Of a stretch of DNA of 32,010 bases, positions 1 through 7,694 are shown in pieces (position 1 is the stretch's first letter; each line of letters begins with the position of its first letter). Both the position numbers and the translations under genes were made by a program. The notes beneath the pieces are model-generated. The model was not told the origin of the DNA and did no database searches. It worked only from the letters and a program-made list of their open reading frames with translations. The stretch is from Methanobacteriota archaeon (lineage in GTDB: Archaea; Thermoplasmatota; Poseidoniia; Poseidoniales; Poseidoniaceae): NCBI GenBank assembly GCA_002720115.1, contig PBGS01000017.1, positions 28,276 to 60,285 on the forward strand, read 5' to 3'.

Positions 1-1284
1 AATATCTCACCAGGAGCAGTAGTTAGATTTGAGGGTGTTTCAGTAAACGAATATCAGGGTAGAATGAGTATAAACGTAAACCAAGCCAGTAGAGTGGAAG
101 TACTTAGAGAAGGTGTTAGAACAGTATCAACACCGGGTGAGCCAGTTGAAATAGGCAAAATAAACTCCGAGGGTAATGTTACAGTTATTGGACGATTGCT
201 TGCGAGCAGGAATGACGTGATTCACAGAAGAGATGGATCAGGTTCAATCGATGTAGTGAGGGGCAGAATAGCTGATGATACCGGTGCTATTGGCTTTCTC
301 TCGTGGGAATCATTTGAGCATGAAATCGGCTCATTGCTAAAAATTGAGAATGCACAGATTAAAGTGTTTAGAGACACACCAGAAATCAATATTGGCTCTT
401 CTTCGAAAATAGAAATATTTCACGATTCTAATTTCGCCTCTGCTGAAGACTTAGTAGCTCGTTCCGTAAGTAAAATTGAGGATTTAAGAGATGGTTCAAG
501 AGATGTAGAAATCATAGTTGAGATACAGAAAATGATCAAACGAGATTTTCAAACCAAAGACGGCGAATCAAAGAGTGTGTGGTCAGGCGATGTTGCCGAC
601 CCAACAGGAAAGTGCCGGTGTTCAATATGGGAGGAACCACCGTTTGATTTTGAATCAACTCCAGTCGTTGTTCGTCTCAAAGGCACAAGAGTCAGAGCTT
701 GGCAAGGTATTCCAGATATTACCGTAGATAATAATTCGCAGGTAGAGGTTTTAGCAGCAGCACCTTGGGGCGAAGAAATAGACCTGGCAAACAATCTTGT
801 CGAAGTAGATTTAGATGAGTTAACAACCGGGGCAAGTAGAGTTGGGATTACCACAAAAGGACATATTGTATCTATTAGGGAAGACTCAGGAATTATCTCT
901 AGGTGTACAGAATGTCGCAGGGTTTTACGAGATGGTAAGTGCTCTCTAGCGACTTGTGTTGACTATGATGGAGTCAATGATTTGAGGTTACGAATGGTGA
1001 TGGATAATGGCAGTTCAACTATTTCCTTGATTGTTAACAAAATAGCAACTGAATCACTTTTGGGAATGACAATGGAGGAAATCTCATCAAAGGTTACTGA
1101 AAATGGTTCCATGCAACTCGTACAAGAAATTAGAGAACGTTTGCTTGGGAAAGAAATTTCCGCCAGCGGAAGGACGATGGTGGATGATCAGGGTGCAATG
1201 CTACTTTCAGACAATGTCGAAGTCACAGAAATCGACTCTGTACTAGCTGCTTCAGAATTGAGAAATAAGTGGGGGGTGGAGTGA
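1..1284 (+). CDS. rpa: Replication protein A (RPA), multi-OB-fold ssDNA-binding protein, 5' partial
   Basis: This protein coats single-stranded DNA during replication, repair and recombination. The reading frame is open from base 1, so the gene starts before the window and the ATG at base 64 is internal; 427 residues are visible. The leading residues (NISPGAVVRFEGVSVNEYQG) fit the end of an OB fold, with the rest of that strand pattern continuing past the ATG. At least two further OB-fold units follow, each with an RG/SG-x-(I/V)-(A)D-x-TG type motif (around bases 265-290 and 590-615). The last unit contains a C-x2-C-x8-C-x4-C zinc site, with Cys codons at 904, 913, 940 and 955, typical of euryarchaeal RPA. 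The stop is followed at once by the RPA-associated protein gene in the same frame. That pairing is the usual archaeal RPA operon and supports the call. Confidence 0.88.
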   Translation, partial: NISPGAVVRFEGVSVNEYQGRMSINVNQASRVEVLREGVRTVSTPGEPVEIGKINSEGNVTVIGRLLASRNDVIHRRDGSGSIDVVRGRIADDTGAIGFLSWESFEHEIGSLLKIENAQIKVFRDTPEINIGSSSKIEIFHDSNFASAEDLVARSVSKIEDLRDGSRDVEIIVEIQKMIKRDFQTKDGESKSVWSGDVADPTGKCRCSIWEEPPFDFESTPVVVRLKGTRVRAWQGIPDITVDNNSQVEVLAAAPWGEEIDLANNLVEVDLDELTTGASRVGITTKGHIVSIREDSGIISRCTECRRVLRDGKCSLATCVDYDGVNDLRLRMVMDNGSSTISLIVNKIATESLLGMTMEEISSKVTENGSMQLVQEIRERLLGKEISASGRTMVDDQGAMLLSDNVEVTEIDSVLAASELRNKWGVE

Positions 1285-2232
1285 TTGCAACCAGCAAGGA
1301 GAATAAGGAGGCAGCCAGCATGGCACATGCTAGCATCCGAATTTAGTGACTCAACTCTAAGTCAGCAGGGCTCGGGTGAGTTCGATCCTATGTTCATTAT
1401 TACCAAGTTAGGGGCAAAGGTGAATCGTGTAATAGTAGCTGGTATGTTAGAGAGATTAGACCCAAGGGAGACATCCAATGGCTCGACTCTATGGCAAGGG
1501 CAACTCAGAGATCCATCGGGACTACACTTTTTCTCGGTTGGAGATTATGCTCCCGAATCGATGAGAGAGTTAACAATTCAATTGTCCTCAAGAGTCGAGG
1601 ACGGAGAATCAATTATGCTACTAATGACAGCAAAGGCGAGATATTTCCAAAATGAGGAAGGTGCAGTATATACAAGTCTGAGACCAGAGGAGGCTGCAAT
1701 TATTACGCGAGAAGATTACAGAAATTGGCTTGTAAGAGCATCAGAAGGTATGCTGGAAAGGATGGACTTACTGGAGAAATCAATCTCACTAGAAAAAAGC
1801 ATTACTGCACTAGAAGCTGCAAACATACCACAAAACATGCAAGAGGGAATCCTTCTCGCCAGCGAACACTATGGAGAAATTGATACTGAACCGTACAGAT
1901 TGAATATTATGAATGCCCTCGACATCGCTGAAGATAAGGTTCCTTCATTTACAACAAAAACCAATGTGTCATCGCAATCTAATCTATCGATTGGCGGTGG
2001 AGAAGACGATAGCACAGACTCTGATACGGTCGAGGGGGTAGACCTAAAGCAAGTTCTGCTAGACTTGATCTCTAGGCTCGACCAAGGTGAGGGGGTTGAC
2101 TTTGATACTCTGCTGTCTAATGCAGCGGCTCGTGGTCACGACAGAGATGCTTCGGAATTATGCCTCGATGAGTTAACTGAAGATGGTACGGTTCATGAGC
2201 CAAGATTTGGTTGGTTTAAGATTACAAACTAA
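1285..2232 (+). CDS. RPA-associated protein (COG3390-like) with C-terminal winged-helix-like region
   Basis: This is a likely partner of the upstream RPA in single-stranded DNA binding. The N-terminal half (about residues 35-145) has OB-fold character: a VIVAGMLERLDPRE stretch, then WQGQLRDPSG and YTSLRPE, as in archaeal RPA-associated (RPAP) proteins. A helical middle (145-220) and an acidic serine/aspartate-rich linker (225-250) lead to a C-terminal unit (250-312) that reads like a small winged helix ending in VHEPRFGWFKI. The start is uncertain. The TTG at 1285 follows the RPA stop directly and has a GGGTGG at 1274-1279 as a possible ribosome site; an ATG at 1327 would remove 14 residues. 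The length (about 300-315 residues) is plausible for the family. Placement after RPA is the main support. Confidence 0.72.
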   Translation: MQPARRIRRQPAWHMLASEFSDSTLSQQGSGEFDPMFIITKLGAKVNRVIVAGMLERLDPRETSNGSTLWQGQLRDPSGLHFFSVGDYAPESMRELTIQLSSRVEDGESIMLLMTAKARYFQNEEGAVYTSLRPEEAAIITREDYRNWLVRASEGMLERMDLLEKSISLEKSITALEAANIPQNMQEGILLASEHYGEIDTEPYRLNIMNALDIAEDKVPSFTTKTNVSSQSNLSIGGGEDDSTDSDTVEGVDLKQVLLDLISRLDQGEGVDFDTLLSNAAARGHDRDASELCLDELTEDGTVHEPRFGWFKITN

Positions 2233-2291
2233 ATTTAAACTCCAACAGGTTCAAGTTCCATTCGCGTTCTCGTATGTTTACAGGTGATGTA

Positions 2292-2645
2292 ATGGCAGGT
2301 ACAGATTTCTTTATTCGTCCAGCAAGTGGTACTTCAAGTTCAGACTGGCTTAGACTACCAAATGCGGACATAAGCGTCTCAATCTCAAGAAGAATTACTC
2401 GTACAGTTACCCACGGTGGAGAGGGTGATGACTTAGTTGACGAGGGCGCCGAATCTGCTATTTATACGGTAAGAGGAGAAATGGATTTTGAAGATTACAA
2501 GAAGATTCTAAAAATGTTCAGAACTGGTCAGCCTTACATTCATGACCCATTTGAAGAAAGAGATGTGAAGTGTGTATTTGGAAAAATCGACTATGATGGA
2601 TCTGAAAAAATATACACATTTGAATTAATTGAAGATATCAGGTGA
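2292..2645 (+). CDS. Small conserved-looking protein of unknown function before the pilus-assembly genes
   Basis: I do not recognise this 117-residue protein. It has no signal peptide or membrane span. The sequence reads as a compact beta-rich protein: DFFIRPASGT, a run of alternating hydrophobics (ISVSISRRITRTVTH), then an acidic stretch, YTVRGEMDFEDYKKILKMF and a closing KIYTFELIEDI strand. The arrangement of a strand pair, a short helix and a final strand reminds me of small phage-tail or baseplate adaptor proteins, but this is an impression only. The ATG at 2292 is preferred over the ATG at 2274 because AGGTGATG lies just upstream. Its stop overlaps the ribosome site of the next gene, so it is probably co-translated with the TadB/TadC-like proteins and may belong to the same machine. 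Confidence 0.6.
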   Translation: MAGTDFFIRPASGTSSSDWLRLPNADISVSISRRITRTVTHGGEGDDLVDEGAESAIYTVRGEMDFEDYKKILKMFRTGQPYIHDPFEERDVKCVFGKIDYDGSEKIYTFELIEDIR

Positions 2646-2653
2646 GGTGAGGT
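2641..2653 (+). promoter_or_regulatory. Tandem Shine-Dalgarno sequence
   Basis: GGTGAGGTGAGGT immediately precedes the ATG at 2655 and overlaps the stop of the preceding gene. It contains repeated matches to the archaeal anti-Shine-Dalgarno complement (GGAGGTGATC), so it decides the start of the first TadB/TadC-like gene and implies translational coupling. Confidence 0.7.
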
Positions 2654-2654
2654 A

Positions 2655-3227
2655 ATGCGTTCACTAGACGAGTCCAGAGAGGTTCTATACGTCATCAGGA
2701 CGTTAGACGTTTTGATGGGTTCAGGTGTTGGTTTAGAGGCTGCAATACACTCGATATCACAGGGTGGGTACGGCATAATTTCCAAGGATTTTGCAAATCT
2801 CATGGATAATATAAACAAAGGTCGGCCACTAGAAAAAGAGCTAAGAGCGCTACTAAAAAAAGCGGAAACAGATGGCTACAAACGCGTAATAAATACTATG
2901 ATCAATAACGTGACTCAAAACACTGACATCATCGAGACATTAAGAAAACAAGGAGAAAGGATGGAAGAATCAAGGACTGAGAGCGTTAAGGAGTACATCG
3001 AGGAACTCGGAGGAGTCCCTGAAACCCTTCTTTCAATAGGTATGATAGGACCAATCATACTTTCGATACTCGGTATTGCGCCACAATTGATGGAGGATGC
3101 GGAAGAACTGTTTGGTCCAATGAACCAGGGAATGATTATGAGCATTGTAAATGCTGGATTACTTCTGACTTTGCTAGGAATGGCAATGATAGGGTTGAAA
3201 GCTCACACTAAAGATCCGGGGTTGTGA
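2655..3227 (+). CDS. TadB/TadC/FlaJ-like membrane protein, single T2SSF domain (first of a pair)
   Basis: This is a predicted inner platform protein for assembly of a type IV-like pilus. Residues about 8-110 form a helical cytoplasmic T2SSF-type domain, with a characteristic G-x-G-(L)EAAI segment near residues 24-31 (VLMGSGVGLEAAIHSI) and a long amphipathic helix. Two hydrophobic spans follow, at about 125-146 (LLSIGMIGPIILSILGIAPQ) and 158-181. At 190 residues it is only half of a typical archaeal FlaJ, which carries two such domains in one chain. The next gene, 3 bases downstream, supplies a second domain. This split resembles the TadB plus TadC arrangement. It probably docks onto the ATPase encoded two genes downstream. 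Confidence 0.75.
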   Translation: MRSLDESREVLYVIRTLDVLMGSGVGLEAAIHSISQGGYGIISKDFANLMDNINKGRPLEKELRALLKKAETDGYKRVINTMINNVTQNTDIIETLRKQGERMEESRTESVKEYIEELGGVPETLLSIGMIGPIILSILGIAPQLMEDAEELFGPMNQGMIMSIVNAGLLLTLLGMAMIGLKAHTKDPGL

Positions 3228-3230
3228 TTA

Positions 3231-3962
3231 ATGTTATTCTCAATTCTTGAAATGTTTAGAAATGAACCTCTGCTGTTATTTTTGATCACACTTGGGGTCG
3301 CTTGCGCAATTGGTGGAATACCGCCTATTCTTGAAAGAAATAGGCGTCGAGGCATCGAAAACGATCTTCCCGCGATGTTGGAAGCACTTTCAGACTCACT
3401 TGGTGCAGGTTTAGGTTTGCAGCAAGCCATGATGGCTGAGGCTGACCGTAACAATGGGACGCTAGGTAAGCTGCTCAGAGAAACTTTGGCAGAAAGCCAT
3501 GCATCATCCTTTGATTCCGCTCTTGCAAATTTTGCAACCAAATCACGTTCTTCACAAGTACAGAGGGTCATGCATTTGATGTCTACCGCTATAGAACAAG
3601 ATGCTCCTCTGCAAAACATTCTCGCAGATATGTCCCGTGATTATGAGAGGCTAAATGATTTGATGAATCGAAGAGAGTCGGATTTGATGGGGCGTTCGAT
3701 TTTGATAATCATGTTTGTTTGCGTTGGATTACCATTCCTCATCGCATTTATTGTCGGGCTTTTTGCACCCCGTAATCAAGGATTCCAGTTAGATTCATTT
3801 AACTCATCATTCACTTTATTCTTTGGAGCAGCTTCCTTAGTAGCCATTTCGGTAAGCGGTAGAATGCTTGGTAGGATGCGTTCGGCTCTATGGTGGGCTC
3901 CGCTTTGGATGGCGGTATCTATGACAATTTATCATGTTGGGATTTTAGTTATTGGAGGTTAG
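3231..3962 (+). CDS. TadB/TadC/FlaJ-like membrane protein, single T2SSF domain (second of a pair)
   Basis: This is the second platform protein of the pilus-assembly set. An N-terminal span (about residues 12-34) is followed by a basic turn (ERNRRRGIENDLPAMLEAL), typical of the linker into the TadB/TadC cytoplasmic domain. The T2SSF domain (about 45-150) has DSLGAGLGLQQAM, matching the G-x-G-L motif of the family. Three further hydrophobic spans lie at about 155-178, 193-210 and 220-241. The start codon is ATG at 3231, 3 bases after the preceding stop, and the last codons contain the GGAGGT ribosome site of the ATPase gene. The three genes therefore look like one translationally linked unit. 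The family is secure; the assignment to TadB versus TadC is not. Confidence 0.78.
   Translation: MLFSILEMFRNEPLLLFLITLGVACAIGGIPPILERNRRRGIENDLPAMLEALSDSLGAGLGLQQAMMAEADRNNGTLGKLLRETLAESHASSFDSALANFATKSRSSQVQRVMHLMSTAIEQDAPLQNILADMSRDYERLNDLMNRRESDLMGRSILIIMFVCVGLPFLIAFIVGLFAPRNQGFQLDSFNSSFTLFFGAASLVAISVSGRMLGRMRSALWWAPLWMAVSMTIYHVGILVIGG
3954..3959 (+). promoter_or_regulatory. Shine-Dalgarno site for the TadA-like ATPase
   Basis: GGAGGT sits inside the last codons of the preceding membrane protein and 6 bases before the ATG at 3966. It fixes the ATPase start and indicates coupled translation. Confidence 0.75.
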
Positions 3963-3965
3963 AGT

Positions 3966-5201
3966 ATGGAGAAAATATTGGAACAGTATGGAAGGGTAAC
4001 AGTCTACATGGAATCGAATCATCCCTCACCGATGTATCACGTAGATGGAGGAGTTGAACCAAATCCATACGGTAATCTTGCAGTATTATTAGAGGACGAT
4101 AATTTGGAAGAAGTGATGTATAATGGTGGAGCGCAATGCGTAAAGGTTGCACACAGAAATCACGGTATGTGCCGCACAAATGTGTGGGTTGACGACCAAC
4201 AGGGTCTTGAAATTACAAAAAACATTGCAGCCTTTACCTCAGTTCCCCTTGGTGATGGGCCAGGTATGGTACCAATCTTCGATGGCCGTTTACCAGATGG
4301 TAGTCGTGTAAATGGAACAATACCTCCAGTTTCGCCTGACGGACCTACTCTTACCATACGAAAGTTCAGGGAAGATCCCCTAACTATGATTGATTTGATT
4401 AAATTTGGAACCGTAAACCTCAGACTCGCTGCAATGATGTGGGTTTGGATTGAGGGTCTTGATAGTCGACCAGCAAATTTCGTTATAGCAGGTGGTACTG
4501 GCTCAGGTAAAACAACCACACTGAACTGCCTGGGTATGTATATTCCATGGCACAAGAGGCTGCTTACTGTAGAAGATACTGCAGAATTACAAGTGTACCA
4601 CGACCACTGGCTACGGATGGAAACTCGACGTGAGAGGCCTGATGGAACCCCTGAAGTAGATATGAACGACTGCTTGAAGTCAAGTCTTCGCATGAGACCT
4701 GATAGAATAATTGTGGGAGAAGTTCGGTCCAGTGAGGCTGCAACCCTACTTACAGCAATGAACACAGGTCACGATGGCTCGTTTGGTTCTCTGCACGCAA
4801 ACACAGCAATGGAGACCATTACAAGAATGATTAATCCTCCAATGAATGTACCACCAATAATGTTGACGGGCCTTGATTTGATTATAATTCAGGCCAGGCT
4901 TTATGTCGATGGTAAAACAGCTCGGAAAATTACCGAAGTCGCTGAAGTAGCAGGTATGGAGGGTGACAAGCCTAGGCTTAACGCCATATGGAAATACAAT
5001 GCGGCCACAGACCAAATTGAAGAGACAGGAATTCCTTCGAAAATGAGAGAAACAATCTGTACAGCAGCGGGCATTACCCCTGCCCAGTTTGAACAGCATG
5101 TTAGACAAAGAGAGCAAATCTTAGGTGATTTGCTCAATAGAGATATTCGAGATATTGAAACCGTTACTAAAGTCATTCAAGGCTTCTATGCCTCTCGTTA
5201 G
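3966..5201 (+). CDS. TadA/CpaF/FlaI-family secretion ATPase
   Basis: This hexameric ATPase would power assembly of a type IV-like pilus. The 411-residue chain has an N-terminal domain (about 30-140) with the DGSRVNGTIPP and TLTIRKF motifs that carry family arginines. It then has Walker A GGTGSGKT (176-183), the Asp box (TVEDTAELQ, about 201-209), Walker B region RIIVGEVR (247-254) and the His box GSLHAN (274-279). The motif spelling is closer to CpaF/TadA than to archaellar FlaI, which agrees with the two separate TadB/TadC-like proteins just upstream. No prepilin peptidase or pilin is adjacent; the nearest pilin is at 11081. The stop codon interlocks with that of the convergent SAP-domain gene (TTAG, 5198-5201). 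Confidence 0.92.
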   Translation: MEKILEQYGRVTVYMESNHPSPMYHVDGGVEPNPYGNLAVLLEDDNLEEVMYNGGAQCVKVAHRNHGMCRTNVWVDDQQGLEITKNIAAFTSVPLGDGPGMVPIFDGRLPDGSRVNGTIPPVSPDGPTLTIRKFREDPLTMIDLIKFGTVNLRLAAMMWVWIEGLDSRPANFVIAGGTGSGKTTTLNCLGMYIPWHKRLLTVEDTAELQVYHDHWLRMETRRERPDGTPEVDMNDCLKSSLRMRPDRIIVGEVRSSEAATLLTAMNTGHDGSFGSLHANTAMETITRMINPPMNVPPIMLTGLDLIIIQARLYVDGKTARKITEVAEVAGMEGDKPRLNAIWKYNAATDQIEETGIPSKMRETICTAAGITPAQFEQHVRQREQILGDLLNRDIRDIETVTKVIQGFYASR

Positions 5202-6931
5202 TCGTGAGACAATTTTAGTCTTGCAAGAAGGTCATCCACCCCATCAATTCTTTTACGAATTGAATTTACTCTTTCTGCTGCGTCTGCAACAGATTCAGCG
5301 AGTTCAATCTCTTCATCCTTATCTTCCTCATCCGTTGTCCTGAATTGCTGGGCGAGTCTTTTCAGGTCAGTAATTATGGAATCAACTTCGGTGTCACTTA
5401 CCTTAATTCCCGGGGCTAGACGAGGTATATCACTAGGGGAAATATGTCCTAATTCTGCACCAATAACTCCAGCCGCAGCGATGACTCTTGGTCTAATTTC
5501 TGCATTATTGACTGCGTAGCCCTTCTTTTCTAAAAATCTGATAACCAGTGTTTGTTGAGTTTCACCATAGACACTACCAGACTTTTCGAGAATTGTTTCT
5601 ACGAGTTGTTCAAACCCAGCAATGTTTCGCTCTAATCTATCTAATGTTCTTCTGTCATTAGCAGATAGATGTATAGATCCATGTTGTAATATTCTTATGA
5701 CTCGTGTACGCCGAGCATTCTTTGGATTTGATGCTGCAATTTCTTGATCGAGTGAAACTTGCAAGTCAAACAAAGCATGCACTCTTCCAGAAATAGAGGG
5801 TAACCTCAAATCAAGTTTCAAGTCTCTTGCTTTATCTTCAAATGCCATTCTGGCCTTCACCATTTCACCATCATTTTCCGCGATTATCTCCGGCAATGAC
5901 TCTCTCAAAATGCTCCTAGAGTCTTCGAATAGTCTCAATGCTTCTCTTTCCCTCCAAGAATTTGGCATTGAATGCATTGCATCTTTTTCCTCTTTGGCCA
6001 TCGAATCTAAGTAAACTAATCTTGACTTTACGAAATTTACAGAATTTGGGTCATTCAATTCAAATCCGTAACTTTCTAGACTCGCTACAAAGGCATTAAC
6101 ATCATCACTATCCTCAACAGATCCTACTATCAAGAAATCCCTGCAAAGTGCATCTATCTCTGCTGTCCTACCCTCTATTTCCATGACATTAGCAGTTGTT
6201 TTTATTGTCGTAATCTCCTGCTCAGGTTCACTAAAATCTACCGCATTCTCTACTTCGCTAGGTTCATCAATAATTTCGATAACAGGTTCAATAGTTTCTT
6301 CGATGATTGTAATTTCAGGCTTTTCAACAACATCAATCGGTTCAGGCACTGAGATAGCAGTTGGAACAATCTTTACATTTACCACGTCATCTTCAGAAGG
6401 ATATGGAATTTGGATTAGTTTAGGGGCTCCTCTTGGTCTTCGTAAGCTCTTTTTGATTACGCCCCAAGCACCCATCTGCGATGTCAACACTCCGGCTACT
6501 CTCATCAAAAGAGCCTGCTTTGTTCCCGAACGGGGGAGGTCAAGTTTGGAACATAAATCATGTAATTGGTCCCTTGAGAGGTTGTCTAATTTTTCTGGAG
6601 TCAATTGCTTTGCATCATGGTTTAGGTGCAGGAATAATCTCTGGCGCCTCTCTCTTATAGAACCCGATTTTTTAACTCCAAAGACAGCGAGTACTTCTCC
6701 TAAGTCATTGTTTAAAATTTGAGGAATCCCATCAGGAGAAAGGTCCCACTCATCAAGAACAAGTTCGGCTATCAACTTAGCACGTAGCACTTCGACAGAA
6801 CCATTTTTGGAAATTCCGTGCTGAGCACAAATCTCTTTCAGGCGGTCTAGTCTTGCCTGATGGAGTTCAGAAAGCAAGGCTTGCTTGTCTTCCATTGGAA
6901 TACCTCTGATATCCTCTCCGCTCCTCTCCAT
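5198..6931 (-). CDS. Protein with three N-terminal SAP-like motifs, probable DNA-binding protein
   Basis: The function is unknown; DNA binding is likely. Three SAP-like helix-extended-helix motifs lie in the first 150 residues: about 20-56 (GISKNGSVEVLRAKL), 71-104 (GVKKSGSIRERRQRL) and 117-149 (DLPRSGTKQALLMRV). Each has the L-x-x-L-C/V...G-x-x-x-(S)GS/T-x-x-x-L-x-x-R/K-L pattern of SAP domains. Residues about 185-245 are an acidic Glu/Ile/Pro-rich linker. The C-terminal half (about 255-577) is charged and helical, with no transmembrane segment and no motif I recognise. The start is ambiguous: ATG at 6931 has a TATA-like box about 29 bases upstream, suggesting a leaderless transcript, while ATG at 6895 (13th codon) has AGAGGT close before it. 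It is divergent from the coiled-coil gene at 7070. Confidence 0.72.
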   Translation of the reverse strand: MERSGEDIRGIPMEDKQALLSELHQARLDRLKEICAQHGISKNGSVEVLRAKLIAELVLDEWDLSPDGIPQILNNDLGEVLAVFGVKKSGSIRERRQRLFLHLNHDAKQLTPEKLDNLSRDQLHDLCSKLDLPRSGTKQALLMRVAGVLTSQMGAWGVIKKSLRRPRGAPKLIQIPYPSEDDVVNVKIVPTAISVPEPIDVVEKPEITIIEETIEPVIEIIDEPSEVENAVDFSEPEQEITTIKTTANVMEIEGRTAEIDALCRDFLIVGSVEDSDDVNAFVASLESYGFELNDPNSVNFVKSRLVYLDSMAKEEKDAMHSMPNSWREREALRLFEDSRSILRESLPEIIAENDGEMVKARMAFEDKARDLKLDLRLPSISGRVHALFDLQVSLDQEIAASNPKNARRTRVIRILQHGSIHLSANDRRTLDRLERNIAGFEQLVETILEKSGSVYGETQQTLVIRFLEKKGYAVNNAEIRPRVIAAAGVIGAELGHISPSDIPRLAPGIKVSDTEVDSIITDLKRLAQQFRTTDEEDKDEEIELAESVADAAERVNSIRKRIDGVDDLLARLKLSHD

Positions 6932-6934
6932 ATT

Positions 6935-6949
6935 TGAGGTTACACCTCA
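6935..6949. repeat. Short perfect inverted repeat in the divergent intergenic region
   Basis: TGAGGT-TAC-ACCTCA is a 6-base inverted repeat with a 3-base centre, lying 3 bases upstream of the minus-strand start at 6931. It could be an operator or could hide a Shine-Dalgarno-like GAGGT in a hairpin. The short arms mean chance cannot be excluded. Confidence 0.4.
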
Positions 6950-6954
6950 CAAAG

Positions 6955-6965
6955 GTATCTAAAAG
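6955..6965 (-). promoter_or_regulatory. Candidate TATA box for the SAP-domain gene
   Basis: On the minus strand this reads GCTTTTAGATA, centred about 29 bases before the ATG at 6931. That is the spacing expected for a leaderless archaeal transcript. It is weak on its own. Confidence 0.35.
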
Positions 6966-7069
6966 CCGCATTATGACGGTTAATTTGTACCGTGAAGATG
7001 TCCATTTTTATGATGTGAAAAGCAACATCTTCAAACGGTTTCACAACTAAGAATACATGAGGCCGAAGC

Positions 7070-7693
7070 ATGGGGCGTTATGAAAGGGCTGCTAAAACCT
7101 CATTGAAAGAGGCAACAGCATTAGCATCTGGAATAATTAATTCGGTTAGGCAGTACTTACGAAGAGAAGAGGTCCGTCTTGAAGAGGAAATGACAGATAG
7201 GGTAGAATCCATACAGAGTATTCTGAATGAAGTTGCTAGCATCCAAGACGCTATAATTGCAGGCTCTACTGAAATTAAGAAAGAGCTTGAAAAGGCTAGA
7301 AAAAGGTTGGTCAAATCAGGTGATAGGGAACTTATGGTTACACAGATAATAGGATCTGCTACACGTTTGGGAGAATTAAGGGCATTACATCTTGATGCAG
7401 TACAAAGGATTCAAGGGGCTCTTGCTAGGCCACCCTCTGCTGTAGATATAATAGAAAGAATGACGAAAGATTTGCTTAAGTTATCAGGATCATGGGAGTC
7501 TTATGCGAGGGAAGTTGACGAATCTATCGCTGATGTTGTAGATGCAAACGCCCCTGTAGAAATGATTGAGCTCCATAGGGAACTTAACAACAACGGATAC
7601 GATTTAATCTTAGCAGGAGACAACAGAGACCCGGAAAACATAGAAAATCAGCGGGCTAAGATTAGAGAGCTTTCTGGAGACGAATCTCTTTGA
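7070..7693 (+). CDS. Helical, probably coiled-coil protein of unknown function
   Basis: I do not recognise this 207-residue protein. It is almost entirely helical and highly charged, with heptad-like runs at about 28-90 (REEVRLEEEMTDRVESIQSI, EIKKELEKARKRLVKS) and again at about 95-160. There is no signal peptide, membrane span or cysteine. It starts at ATG 7070 after GAGGCCGA, is divergent from the SAP-domain gene with 138 bases between them, and ends 1 base before the stop of the convergent HMBS-like gene. A structural or partner role with the SAP-domain protein is a guess from position alone. SMC-kleisin accessory proteins are a superficial comparison, without sequence support. Confidence 0.65.
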   Translation: MGRYERAAKTSLKEATALASGIINSVRQYLRREEVRLEEEMTDRVESIQSILNEVASIQDAIIAGSTEIKKELEKARKRLVKSGDRELMVTQIIGSATRLGELRALHLDAVQRIQGALARPPSAVDIIERMTKDLLKLSGSWESYAREVDESIADVVDANAPVEMIELHRELNNNGYDLILAGDNRDPENIENQRAKIRELSGDESL

Positions 7694-7694
7694 G

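Noticed and set aside
2292-2645. Prophage remnant
   Set aside because: A vague phage-tail resemblance in one small protein is not enough; no integrase, capsid, portal or terminase is nearby.
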